A stretch of 25,210 nt of DNA from JAILLW01 sp045640905. GTDB taxonomy: Bacteria; Bacillota; Clostridia; Lachnospirales; Lachnospiraceae. The position numbers and the translations under genes are program-made. The notes below the pieces were generated by a model, which saw only the letters and a list, made by a program, of their open reading frames with translations, searched no databases and was not told where the DNA came from. Location of the stretch: NCBI GenBank assembly GCA_045640905.1, contig JAZUFW010000073.1, forward strand, positions 1 through 25,210, in the 5' to 3' direction. This document shows, piece after piece, positions 7,283 through 15,900 of this stretch; position 1 is the first letter of the stretch, and each line of letters starts with the position of its first letter.

Positions 7283-8047
7283 TTAAGCATCAAACTTTCC
7301 GACAAACTCTTTTAATCGAACGTTATTTTCGTTAAATACTTCGTCAGGCGTTCCCTGCGATTGAATGACACCGTTCTCCATGAAAATAATCCTGTCGGAA
7401 ACTTCCTTCGCAAAATTCATTTCATGAGTAACGATAATCATTGTCATATGTGACTCAGCCAGTGACTTAATAACCTTAAGTACTTCTGCCGTCAACTCGG
7501 GATCAAGCGCCGAAGTCGGTTCGTCAAAAAACAATATTTTTGGTTTCTTTGCCAACGCTCTGGCAATGGAAACTCTTTGCTGCTGTCCTCCGGACAATTC
7601 ACACGGGTATGCATCTTCTTTATCCGCAAGGCCCAACTGTCCGAGTAACTCACGCGCTCTTTGCTTTGCTTCCTGTGCGGGAATTTTATCAACCTCTGTA
7701 AGCGCGTCCGTAATATTTTTCATAACCGAAAAATGAGGGAACAGATTAAACTGTTGAAATACCAGTCCGAAATACTGACGGACCTTTTTTAGTTCATTCT
7801 TTCCCGCATATACCGCCTTACCGTTAACATTATGCGCCACGGTTTCATCCAGGTATATCAGTTCTCCGGCGTCCATCTTTTCAAGCATGGTAGCACATCG
7901 AAGCAACGTGGATTTACCGGAGCCTGAAGGTCCGATAATCGACACCACTTCTCCCTGCTTTACCTCAAGAGAAATATCCTTTAGCACCGTTAAATCGCCG
8001 AAGGACTTTTTTAGATTATGAATTTGTAATAAAACATTATCCTTCAT
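7283..8047 (-). CDS. Polar amino acid ABC transporter, ATP-binding protein (GlnQ/HisP type)
   Basis: A 254-aa cytoplasmic ATPase that powers uptake through the membrane permease encoded just upstream. Walker A is GPSGSGKST (residues 38-46), the Q-loop is in LVFQQFNLFPH, the signature is LSGGQQQR (about residues 149-156), Walker B is ILFFDEPTSALDP, and the switch histidine is in IIVTHEM. Length and sequence are those of the polar amino acid uptake family. The start at 8047 has GTAGGAT upstream and lies 7 nt after the permease stop, so the three transporter genes form one operon. Confidence 0.95.
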   Translation of the reverse strand: MKDNVLLQIHNLKKSFGDLTVLKDISLEVKQGEVVSIIGPSGSGKSTLLRCATMLEKMDAGELIYLDETVAHNVNGKAVYAGKNELKKVRQYFGLVFQQFNLFPHFSVMKNITDALTEVDKIPAQEAKQRARELLGQLGLADKEDAYPCELSGGQQQRVSIARALAKKPKILFFDEPTSALDPELTAEVLKVIKSLAESHMTMIIVTHEMNFAKEVSDRIIFMENGVIQSQGTPDEVFNENNVRLKEFVGKFDA

Positions 8048-8054
8048 AACAATC

Positions 8055-8702
8055 CTACCTGTAATAGTTCAGCGATTTTTCAACCTTTTCCATAATAAAT
8101 GCTACCAGGAAATTGAAAACATAATAGAAAAGGCCGGCAACCAAAAGCGGTATTATTGATGCATCTTTTGCGGCTATCTGCTTGGCTATGGTAAACATCT
8201 CCGCCTGTGCCAATACGAACGCCAGCGACGTATCCTTGACAAGCGTAATGATTTCGTTGGTTACGGAAGGAAGAATCCTCTTAATAACCTGCGGCAGTAT
8301 TATTCTGAAAAAAGTCTGAGCTTTGGAATATCCCAAAACTTCAGCCGCCTCATACTGTCCTACGCTCATGGATTCAATGCCGCCACGGTATATCTCCGCA
8401 AAATATGCAGCATAGTTTATTGAAAAAGCAATAATAATGGCCGGGAATCGAAATCCACCGATTGACCAGCCAAATACATAATAAGGCGCAAAGTACACCA
8501 CTATAAGCTGAAGCATCAGCGGTGTACCGCGCATTATTGATATATAAAATTTAACTAAAGCACGTACTACGGGATTCTTGGACATTCTGCCGAACGAAAC
8601 CAAAAGACCCAATGGTAACGAAAAAAGAAGGGTAAGCAGGAATATTCCCACTGACACTTTCATACCGTCGGCCAATTGTATAAGCATAATGCCAAAATCC
8701 AT
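8055..8702 (-). CDS. Polar amino acid ABC transporter, permease (HisM/GlnP family)
   Basis: A 215-aa inner membrane protein. After a first helix (MKVSVGIFLLTLLFSLPLGLL) it carries the amino acid permease pattern SIMRGTPLMLQL. The EAA loop, GQYEAAEVLGYSKAQTFFRI, docks the ATPase. Several further hydrophobic helices follow. The family acts as a homo- or heterodimer importing polar amino acids; with only one permease in the operon a homodimer is likely. AGAGG lies 5 nt before the ATG, 14 nt after the stop of the binding protein gene. Confidence 0.94.
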   Translation of the reverse strand: MDFGIMLIQLADGMKVSVGIFLLTLLFSLPLGLLVSFGRMSKNPVVRALVKFYISIMRGTPLMLQLIVVYFAPYYVFGWSIGGFRFPAIIIAFSINYAAYFAEIYRGGIESMSVGQYEAAEVLGYSKAQTFFRIILPQVIKRILPSVTNEIITLVKDTSLAFVLAQAEMFTIAKQIAAKDASIIPLLVAGLFYYVFNFLVAFIMEKVEKSLNYYR

Positions 8703-8716
8703 AGAAACCTCTAAAA

Positions 8717-9532
8717 TTACTTACCTAAGCATACAGAATCAATCATTCCGAAATCAGAATACTTTTCGGCTATTGACATAAATGTTCCGTCATCAACCAT
8801 TTCAAGTAAAGTCTTTTCAACCTGATCCTTTAATGCTGTATTTCCCAAAAGGAATCCGATACCGTACTGTTCGGAAGCCAGACGTTCGTCCAAAATGACA
8901 TATCCGTCACCTCTTTGTGCTATCTGATATGCAGCAACACCTATATCGATTGCTACAGCATCAACGGCACCTGCTTCAAGATCCATGAATGCAGTGTTGT
9001 AATCTGCATACTGAACCATCTCGCTGAATGTAGCAGCCAAATCTGCGCTGTCACCTTCCAAAGCTGCCAAAGCAGACGAATCCTTCTGAACACCGACAAT
9101 CTTGCCTGACAAATCAGCCTGAGCTGCGATTCCGGCATCCTTCTTTACTACAAATACCTGGCTGTTATCTACATAAGGAACAGACCATGTATACTGATCC
9201 TCACGTCCCTGAATTGTGAAACCGTTCCAAATACAGTCGATGGCACCTGATGAAAGTTCCATATCCTTGGCATCCCAGTCAACGGGCTGCTTAACAAGTG
9301 TCCAACCGTTTCTTGCACATACTTCTGCAGCAAGATCAAGGTCAAAACCAACATATTCACCGTTATCATCCATATATCCGTAAGGAGGGAACTCAGCGTC
9401 AAAACCTACTGTAAATGTAGCTCCCTTTTCCTTAGCTCCGCCTACAGAGCTTTCTTCTTTCTTTGCACCGCAGGCACAAAGAACGCTCATGGTTAATGCA
9501 ACTACCATAACCATAGTAATTAACTTCTTCAT
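8717..9532 (-). CDS. Polar amino acid ABC transporter, substrate-binding lipoprotein
   Basis: A 271-aa secreted lipoprotein. The signal peptide MKKLITMVMVVALTMSVLCAC ends in a lipobox with the lipidated cysteine at residue 21. Next come a Ser/Lys-rich linker and a family 3 solute-binding domain (FTVGFDAEFPPYGYMDDNGE; then VGFDLDLAAEVC; then DCIWNGFTI). The last of these is typical of the glutamine/histidine/cystine group. The exact ligand cannot be decided by eye. GGAG precedes the start. The gene heads the transporter operon and has its own promoter (9605-9633) with a palindrome directly downstream. Confidence 0.94.
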   Translation of the reverse strand: MKKLITMVMVVALTMSVLCACGAKKEESSVGGAKEKGATFTVGFDAEFPPYGYMDDNGEYVGFDLDLAAEVCARNGWTLVKQPVDWDAKDMELSSGAIDCIWNGFTIQGREDQYTWSVPYVDNSQVFVVKKDAGIAAQADLSGKIVGVQKDSSALAALEGDSADLAATFSEMVQYADYNTAFMDLEAGAVDAVAIDIGVAAYQIAQRGDGYVILDERLASEQYGIGFLLGNTALKDQVEKTLLEMVDDGTFMSIAEKYSDFGMIDSVCLGK

Positions 9533-9548
9533 AAATAATCTCCTATCC

Positions 9549-9565
9549 CGATGAAAAATTCATCG
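9549..9565 (-). other. Small hairpin next to the ribosome binding site of the binding-protein gene
   Basis: A perfect 7-bp inverted repeat (CGATGAA/TTCATCG) with a 3-nt AAA spacer lies a few bases upstream of the GGAG. It could tune translation or mRNA stability. It lacks the GC content and T tract of a terminator. Confidence 0.35.
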
Positions 9566-9578
9566 ATTCACTACTTTA

Positions 9579-9594
9579 CCTCAACAATGTGAGG
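9579..9594. promoter_or_regulatory. Operator-like palindrome downstream of the ABC operon promoter
   Basis: CCTCA and TGAGG flank a 6-bp spacer. The palindrome begins only a few bases past the predicted start near 9598, a place where repressors commonly bind. The regulator is unknown. Confidence 0.4.
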
Positions 9595-9604
9595 CACGGA
9601 ATTT

Positions 9605-9633
9605 ATCCTACCATTACGGCCTAATCTCGTCAA
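9605..9633 (-). promoter_or_regulatory. Promoter of the amino acid ABC transporter operon
   Basis: TTGACG (9628-9633) and TAGGAT (9605-9610) are 17 bp apart, with TGG just before the -10 as in an extended -10 promoter. It starts 9 bases after the stop of the upstream membrane protein gene. Confidence 0.65.
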
Positions 9634-9641
9634 TAGTCACA

Positions 9642-10841
9642 TCACGAAAATTTGTGCTCGTAATCGTCCACGATTTCCAATATTTCGGCCGCGTATCTGG
9701 GATATCTGTCAACCAAATCCTTAATCTCATTCTGAGCATTGGCAGCCACTATTTCCTTATTATAGTCAATTCGTCTGCGCAAAGATTGTCTTTGAATAAT
9801 CAGTTTGTGACGAATCTCTACCATTTCCTTTTTATCAAGAATGGCCTCACATTGATGCAGCCACAACGTGGGGTCCTTGACTTCATATCTTCGCAAAGTA
9901 TGAAGCATGTCTCTTTCTACCCGGGTCATGGCTTCTTCGGCCCGTTCGAACGCTATACGTTCCTTTTTTTCTTCTTCGTACTGACTGTAGTCATTTAAGA
10001 ACTCCTTTGCCGAAGTTACATTATATTTAACATACAGATAATCCAGCAAATTGGTATTGTTCACATATCGAATCTTGACCGTATTCTGGAGACGAATCAA
10101 TGTTCCTATACCGTTTTCTACCGAGCGAAGTTCGGACCTCGAATCGGAGTTCTTTATAAAAATCATGGTTATGCCTATGGCGCCGGCCAAAGCACATGCC
10201 AAATAGCCGATTGAAGTATTGAGCGAAAAGCCGTATTGCATTATGAGCAGAATCAGCACACAGACAACTACAGCCACCATGCATACGACAGCCATCGACT
10301 TGCAATCGTCAATGGTCTTTTTTAATTCGTCCTTTCTGAAATAATATGCCTGTTTTTCGTTTTCCAGTTTTTTCAGATCACGCTTAATAAGTACCTGATA
10401 ATCTTCGGTATCTTTAAGTTTTTTGCAGGCATCGGCCAATTCGTCCTCTATCCTCTCCATTGCGCGGTACTTAGCTTCGTTCATATGTACCTTGCGTTCC
10501 AGATAGTCGGCCTGTTCCTTCTTTAACTCCAAAATTCTGCGGGCGCAGTTCTTGACTAAATCGAGTTCCTCGGGAGGCAGATTTTCAACCTCTTCCATAT
10601 CCTTTAATCGGGATGTCACCTCGTTATATTCATACTGCAGGGCCTCTACTTCTTTCGAAGCTTCGGCGATTTGCTCCAGGCAGCCGATTACGTATTCATG
10701 GCGCGACTTTTTGTCATTAATCTTTAAATCGTCACGATCGTATATAACCTCGTTCCAGGCATCGACCTGTTCCCAGTCAAAGTCATCGGGAGTATCATCT
10801 ATTCTGTTGAAAGCTTTTTTAATCCTGTTAAAAAGTTTCAT
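9642..10841 (-). CDS. Uncharacterised coiled-coil protein with two transmembrane segments
   Basis: A 399-aa protein of no recognised family. Residues 40-180 are rich in Glu, Lys, Arg and Leu with heptad-like spacing, suggesting a long coiled coil. Two hydrophobic segments (SMAVVCMVAVVVCVLILLIM and IGYLACALAGAIGITMIFI) form a hairpin around residues 186-230. A second charged, coiled-coil-prone region follows. There is no signal peptide, so both ends probably face the cytoplasm with the hairpin in the membrane. The ATG overlaps the preceding stop as ATGA (10838-10841) and lacks a strong ribosome binding site. It is the last of four coupled genes. A role as the membrane anchor of that complex is an inference. 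Confidence 0.85.
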   Translation of the reverse strand: MKLFNRIKKAFNRIDDTPDDFDWEQVDAWNEVIYDRDDLKINDKKSRHEYVIGCLEQIAEASKEVEALQYEYNEVTSRLKDMEEVENLPPEELDLVKNCARRILELKKEQADYLERKVHMNEAKYRAMERIEDELADACKKLKDTEDYQVLIKRDLKKLENEKQAYYFRKDELKKTIDDCKSMAVVCMVAVVVCVLILLIMQYGFSLNTSIGYLACALAGAIGITMIFIKNSDSRSELRSVENGIGTLIRLQNTVKIRYVNNTNLLDYLYVKYNVTSAKEFLNDYSQYEEEKKERIAFERAEEAMTRVERDMLHTLRRYEVKDPTLWLHQCEAILDKKEMVEIRHKLIIQRQSLRRRIDYNKEIVAANAQNEIKDLVDRYPRYAAEILEIVDDYEHKFS

Positions 10842-11674
10842 CGTTCAAGTACCATATCGGAATAGTTTTCTTTCATTTTCATAATCAGTTTATCTATCTC
10901 TTCATAATAAGAAGAAATATTGCCTTCATCCTTGTAGGCGTTTAGGGCACTCAGCATGATATTTTCTTCGGAAGCTTCAAAATCTCCCATTGCTTTGACG
11001 CTCTGAGTTTCAAGCTGCAAAGACAGCTCATGAAATTCGGGTTTTTCGGAAATAACCGCCAGATATTTTTCATCTGGCATATACATTCGTAAAGCCGCCA
11101 AATACTGCAATCCGGAGTCAGATGCTTTGTTCATGTCATAAGCGCGCTTGAAATATTTAGCAGCTATATCAAACATAAATAAGCCGGCATACGCATAACC
11201 CATGTTGTGCAAAATATTGGGCTTAATCTCGCTTTCGACATCGGGCAGGCTGCTGAGCAGACTCTCATATTCGGAAATGGCAGCTTCATACATGCCGCAA
11301 CCAATCAAATAGTCACCCTGTCTCTTGCGTCGTTCATACTCATTCAAGGTTGAGCTGTCAGAGAGCGTCTGCTTAATGACTTCCAATTCTTCGGCATCGC
11401 AATAGTTAACATAATTTAGTATTATGTTAACAAAATCCGATACTCGGCTTCCTCTCCTGAACAGGACACTCAATCTGTCGGACAAATCCTTCAATCCCAG
11501 TTCTTTATCAATCCATTCAACCAGGTTTCGGTCCATGATTTCAGGTGTAATCATAAACGGATTCAATGAAAAGAGATAACACAATTCCTCAATTGAATAC
11601 ACATTCATGCAAACCGAAGAAACATAATATGGAGTTTGAGCATACCTTCCGGTACAAATAATTAAGTTTCCCAT
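10838..11674 (-). CDS. Uncharacterised TPR-like helical protein
   Basis: A 278-aa protein with no signal peptide or membrane segment. The N-terminal part (MGNLIICTGRYAQTPYYVSS) contains a short beta segment. From about residue 105 onward, pairs of helices resemble tetratricopeptide repeats: GDYLIGCGMYEAAISEYESL, then NILHNMGYAYAGLFMFDIAA followed by KYFKRAYDMN. Such repeats bind other proteins. The start at 11674 is chosen because its ATG overlaps the preceding stop (TAATG); a TTG 24 nt upstream would open a longer reading but has no better signal. It is the third gene of the coupled four-gene cassette. Function unknown. Confidence 0.82.
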   Translation of the reverse strand: MGNLIICTGRYAQTPYYVSSVCMNVYSIEELCYLFSLNPFMITPEIMDRNLVEWIDKELGLKDLSDRLSVLFRRGSRVSDFVNIILNYVNYCDAEELEVIKQTLSDSSTLNEYERRKRQGDYLIGCGMYEAAISEYESLLSSLPDVESEIKPNILHNMGYAYAGLFMFDIAAKYFKRAYDMNKASDSGLQYLAALRMYMPDEKYLAVISEKPEFHELSLQLETQSVKAMGDFEASEENIMLSALNAYKDEGNISSYYEEIDKLIMKMKENYSDMVLER

Positions 11675-12978
11675 TATATTACAATACTCTGATTCCAAGC
11701 CCTTCCGCTTGATTTAATAATCTCTCCGAAACCTTTATCGGTTATTTCCAACTGCAGTCTGTTTACCGAACTCATTTCAATATGAAATCCCAATCTCGTA
11801 GTTCCTCTCGGCCGCTTGGGCAGGCCGTCCAAAACTATCGGCTTTTCTATTACATTTCCTCCCGTTAACGAAGTAACCACAAAAGAAAACTCATTGCCAT
11901 CATCCAAAATCATATCGAAATCTGCTTTTACTTCGTACCAGTTTTCACCGGCATCTATTATTGCAAAATACGAATCTTCACCACGTCTTAGAGCCTTCAT
12001 GCCTACGTTGGACTTAATTTTGTCATCACCCAGATATACAAAATTCTTTGACAAATCCGAAGGCGCTATCTTTTCAAGCAAAGCATAGCAAGCCCCTTTG
12101 CTGTAAAGATTGTTTCCCTGAAAGACTCTTCTGTTTTTGCACAGTACCTTTAGGCTGTCCTTGGCCCAATCATCCTTAAACCCGTCACCCAAAAGATATA
12201 CCGTAGATACATCTATATCCGTAAGGGCATCCCGGCACAGGCTTTCGAATTCCGAATCAGTTTCCTGCTTTATCTTTTCACATAAGGCTTCATCTTCGGG
12301 AAAGTCCTTGCGTACAAACGATGAATACTCCTCCTGCCGAATCAATACTACGGTAGGTTTTGTATTGGTCGTTTTACTCATATGCCACATCTTCATGGAG
12401 TTAACAAACTCAAAGCAAAGAACATCTCTTTCCCACAATTTGGAATCCTGATGAATCATGTATGAATAGAAACTCTCTACATGAGATTGATATGTATATA
12501 CAGAGCACTTCAAGTTAAGTCCGGCTACCACTTTGCCCAAAACTTCAACTATTCTGGGCGATAAATCCGATACCGTAAACATAAATGCTTCGATTTCCTT
12601 TGAGGAAACTTCCATATTGAGAAGGCTTAACGATCTTTTGACAAATAAAGTCAGCAAAGCAACCGGGTCATACAAATCGTTTTCGACCAAAACTTCTTCG
12701 CCCACTTCGGCCTTCTTCAGCAAATCATTAACCTCAAAGCACCCTTCTTTTGCATATTTTTGTGCTTCTTTGCCGTAAAACCACTGACCTACTCCGGGAC
12801 GCTTTGCTATTACCGTCGGGATGTTGTATTGCTCCGTTCCGGTAAAAAGTGACACCGTATGAGGTTCATCATCGCCTTTTCTAAAGTAGCTTATCTGAGA
12901 GTATTCGTTTCCAAGGTCGTATCCGACAACCACCTTCCCAGTATTCAGTTGTAGATTACCGTCTTTAACCTGTATCAT
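11674..12978 (-). CDS. Hsp70-like actin-fold protein with degenerate nucleotide-binding motifs
   Basis: A 434-aa cytosolic protein. Near the N terminus VVVGYDLGNEYSQISYF matches the phosphate-1 loop of the Hsp70/actin fold (compare GIDLGTTNS in DnaK). It is followed by IPTVIAKRPGVGQWFYGKEA, which resembles the Hsp70 segment after the first strands. VSTVYLLGDGF looks like a weakened adenosine motif. The phosphate-2 position (VLCFEFVNSMKMWHMS) lacks the DLGGGT pattern, so ATP hydrolysis may be lost. The last 110 residues look beta-rich, possibly a substrate-binding-like domain. From memory it may belong to the uncharacterised DUF5716 group; this is not verified. Start and stop overlap the neighbours by one base (TAATG), with no good ribosome binding site, implying coupled translation. 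Confidence 0.8.
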   Translation of the reverse strand: MIQVKDGNLQLNTGKVVVGYDLGNEYSQISYFRKGDDEPHTVSLFTGTEQYNIPTVIAKRPGVGQWFYGKEAQKYAKEGCFEVNDLLKKAEVGEEVLVENDLYDPVALLTLFVKRSLSLLNMEVSSKEIEAFMFTVSDLSPRIVEVLGKVVAGLNLKCSVYTYQSHVESFYSYMIHQDSKLWERDVLCFEFVNSMKMWHMSKTTNTKPTVVLIRQEEYSSFVRKDFPEDEALCEKIKQETDSEFESLCRDALTDIDVSTVYLLGDGFKDDWAKDSLKVLCKNRRVFQGNNLYSKGACYALLEKIAPSDLSKNFVYLGDDKIKSNVGMKALRRGEDSYFAIIDAGENWYEVKADFDMILDDGNEFSFVVTSLTGGNVIEKPIVLDGLPKRPRGTTRLGFHIEMSSVNRLQLEITDKGFGEIIKSSGRAWNQSIVI

Positions 12979-15900
12979 TACTGTTTAACCGTAAAATTGG
13001 TTCTGACCAGATACTCGTATTTATGGTATTCGGAAATCAGGTCTTCCATCGTTCCGTAATCACCCAAAGTTCTGGCTATCGCAATATCATTTATCATTCC
13101 GTATCTGCTGTTGCTTTCATGCTCGTCCATATCGTTTCTGGCAAAAGTAGCCGATTCGGTCAGATTATCATTTTCTCCGTCATGCTCAATTATGTAGTAC
13201 TGAAGCCTTTCTCCGAAGAACAAAACAAAGCTCTTTACGCAAATTCCTTCGTAAATATTCAGCATCTCTTCTTTCTGATATTCACTCGCAGTTTGCCCGT
13301 TCTTTTCTATCATGTAATGAATAGTTGCCGTTTTCCCGGGGCTCAACCTGTATTCAATCATGGTTTTATCCAAAAATCGATGCATGAACGTCACTGACTT
13401 GGCATATTCCTTGAAATAAGGAAATACCATGTCATCGGCCAGTATCTCTCTTAGGAAAACGAGTACTGTCCTACTGGTTTTCTCGGACAGGTTCTTAGCT
13501 TCGTCGGCATAATATCGCGTATATGCCAGTTTGCACACAAGCGGAATAACCTGCTCATCATCAATCATTTTTTGCAAAATATCGACATACACACTGTCGA
13601 TGAGTTTTTGGGCCACGAAATAGTCATAACAGTTCTGTGCCACAAATGCCTTAACCAGTCTCGATCTTAAATTCTTCTGCGCGAAGCTTTCGAATATGGC
13701 AGGTATTCCTCCTACGAAAGCATTGGTATAAAGCAGCTGGTTAAGTATTTTTTCTTCAAAATCATCAACCGGCATCTCATAGTCTTTTGCAACCTTCCAT
13801 ACTTCCTTCATTTCTCTGGAAGTCGCACTAAAGTGCTTAACCAAATATGCAACCAGATTTTCATCGTGTTTTCCGCCTTGGAAAGCTCTGAAAATAAGCG
13901 GTGTCATAATGTTTTCATCTATTTCGGAATCATTGTCCGTTTCGGACAAAAGCCTTGAACACAACCGTGAAATAATCTTGGGTTCTATGTTGTCTCCGCC
14001 GCAAAGGCATATCCATTCATACGCCTTTTCATACATTCCGCGAACCACCATGGTTTTGATTACCGACGTCACGGATGATGAATCGATATCCGAAAGGGTT
14101 AAACTTTCCAAAAGAGTATCCAATTCTTCCATCATATCTTCATCGTAATAGAAGTTAAGCAATGAAACCGTTATTGCTTTTCTGATGGGTGCGCGAACTA
14201 TGTCGCTTTGTGAAATGGTCCGCATATTTTCAACATTTGCGTTCGAAACGGAATACATCGTTGATCCATGTTCACATACTGCCAGGTCAAACAATACATT
14301 GTCTGATGCATATGTTCTGATAAGTGACAGGAGTCTATCCGGAATAATCAATCTGTTGACAGTAAATTCTTCGTCACGTGTGAATCTGTTTCCTTCACTG
14401 TCCTCAGCCATAATCTGATAATTTGTTCCGTAAAGCGGAACATATATCGTCGATTTATTAACGGGATAGGTATACTTTTCTGTCAGGCTGTCATAATTAA
14501 TCGTAACAGAAACTATATTCTTTCTCGCAAACCGTATTTCATGAACAAACAGAGCCGCACAAAGTCCTTTGGCTACATCCTCTGTAATCATGCCTTCACT
14601 GATCATATTCTGATATAGGTATGACAGGTATTTATTGTTATTGCCCTTTAACAGTTCGAAAACCATAAAGCGCTCAATGTTTTCTTTGTAACTTTCGTAC
14701 AAATCAGGAATCAGTGCCTTATTGCGGTATACATATGAGTAAAGGAACGAATTGTGCAAAGCATCCAAAGAACTGTCAAACGCAAAATACATGAGCACTA
14801 TCTTCGGTATTTCAACTATCGCCTCCATGTCTATCGACATCATGTAGTACTCGTACAGCTTTGTTATCTTCAGTTCCTTCTCTATGGCTTTTTGATACCA
14901 GGTAAATGCTTCTTCCGAAGTATCCGACGTATTTATTAGCAACGTACATATCGCTTTCAATACATCTTCATTGGGAAGCACCCTGTAACAAGCCTTGAGC
15001 AGAGAAAAATAATTTTTGTTATGTATTTTCTGTCTGGACATAAGATACATAAACTGTTCAATAATATCGGGCGTCAGAATTTCCTTCTTTGCCATATATT
15101 TCATTACGGCAAGTTCAAAGGGAGTAATCGCACTCATGACCGTCGGATTATTAATAAGGACCTGATAGGCTTCGACCAAAATAACGGGCGAAGAAGATCC
15201 CATTCTGAATTGTGTATTCAGGAAATCCCACCGTTTAAGGGGATTCTTGGCATAATCTCCCGATAAATACAAAAGGAGCCAAGCAACCCTCCAGTTATCC
15301 ATGTTCTGGGAATAGACATGCGATATCATGGCAGAAACTCGTTGAGTATCCTGCTCGCTTCTGTTTATCAGCGTCGTTAAATAGTAATAATAGCAGTATA
15401 AAGTAGCATCATCCGAAGATGTCGCCTGTACCTCACACTGCTCCAATATCCACTTAGCTTCGTTATATCTTTCGGCTGTCAGTAACAGTTGCACATGCAT
15501 CAATTGATATGCAACATTATCCTTGTCGGCTTCAAGCAGTGCATCCACGATACTGTTTGTTTCCTGCATCCATGTCGTTGCGGATATTTTACGCGCACGA
15601 AAAGCTTCAAAATAATGCATCAAATCCACTATTCTGTGTTTCTGAGCTTTTCTGCTGTCTATCGCCTTACGCAAAGAAACATTTTTGCTGACGCACACAT
15701 TTACCGTAATATCGTTATATGCATTCCTAATGAATATTCTGCCGTAATTTTTACCGTCATGAAGCAATTCATCATCTATCGAGTAGACCACTCTGGCGCA
15801 ATTTCCGATAAAGTCCTCATCGAACAGCTGATTTTTTCCAAGCGATATAAATGCGGCATCGGTAGAAATATTGAGATGTGAATAGCCCCATCCGTTTCTG

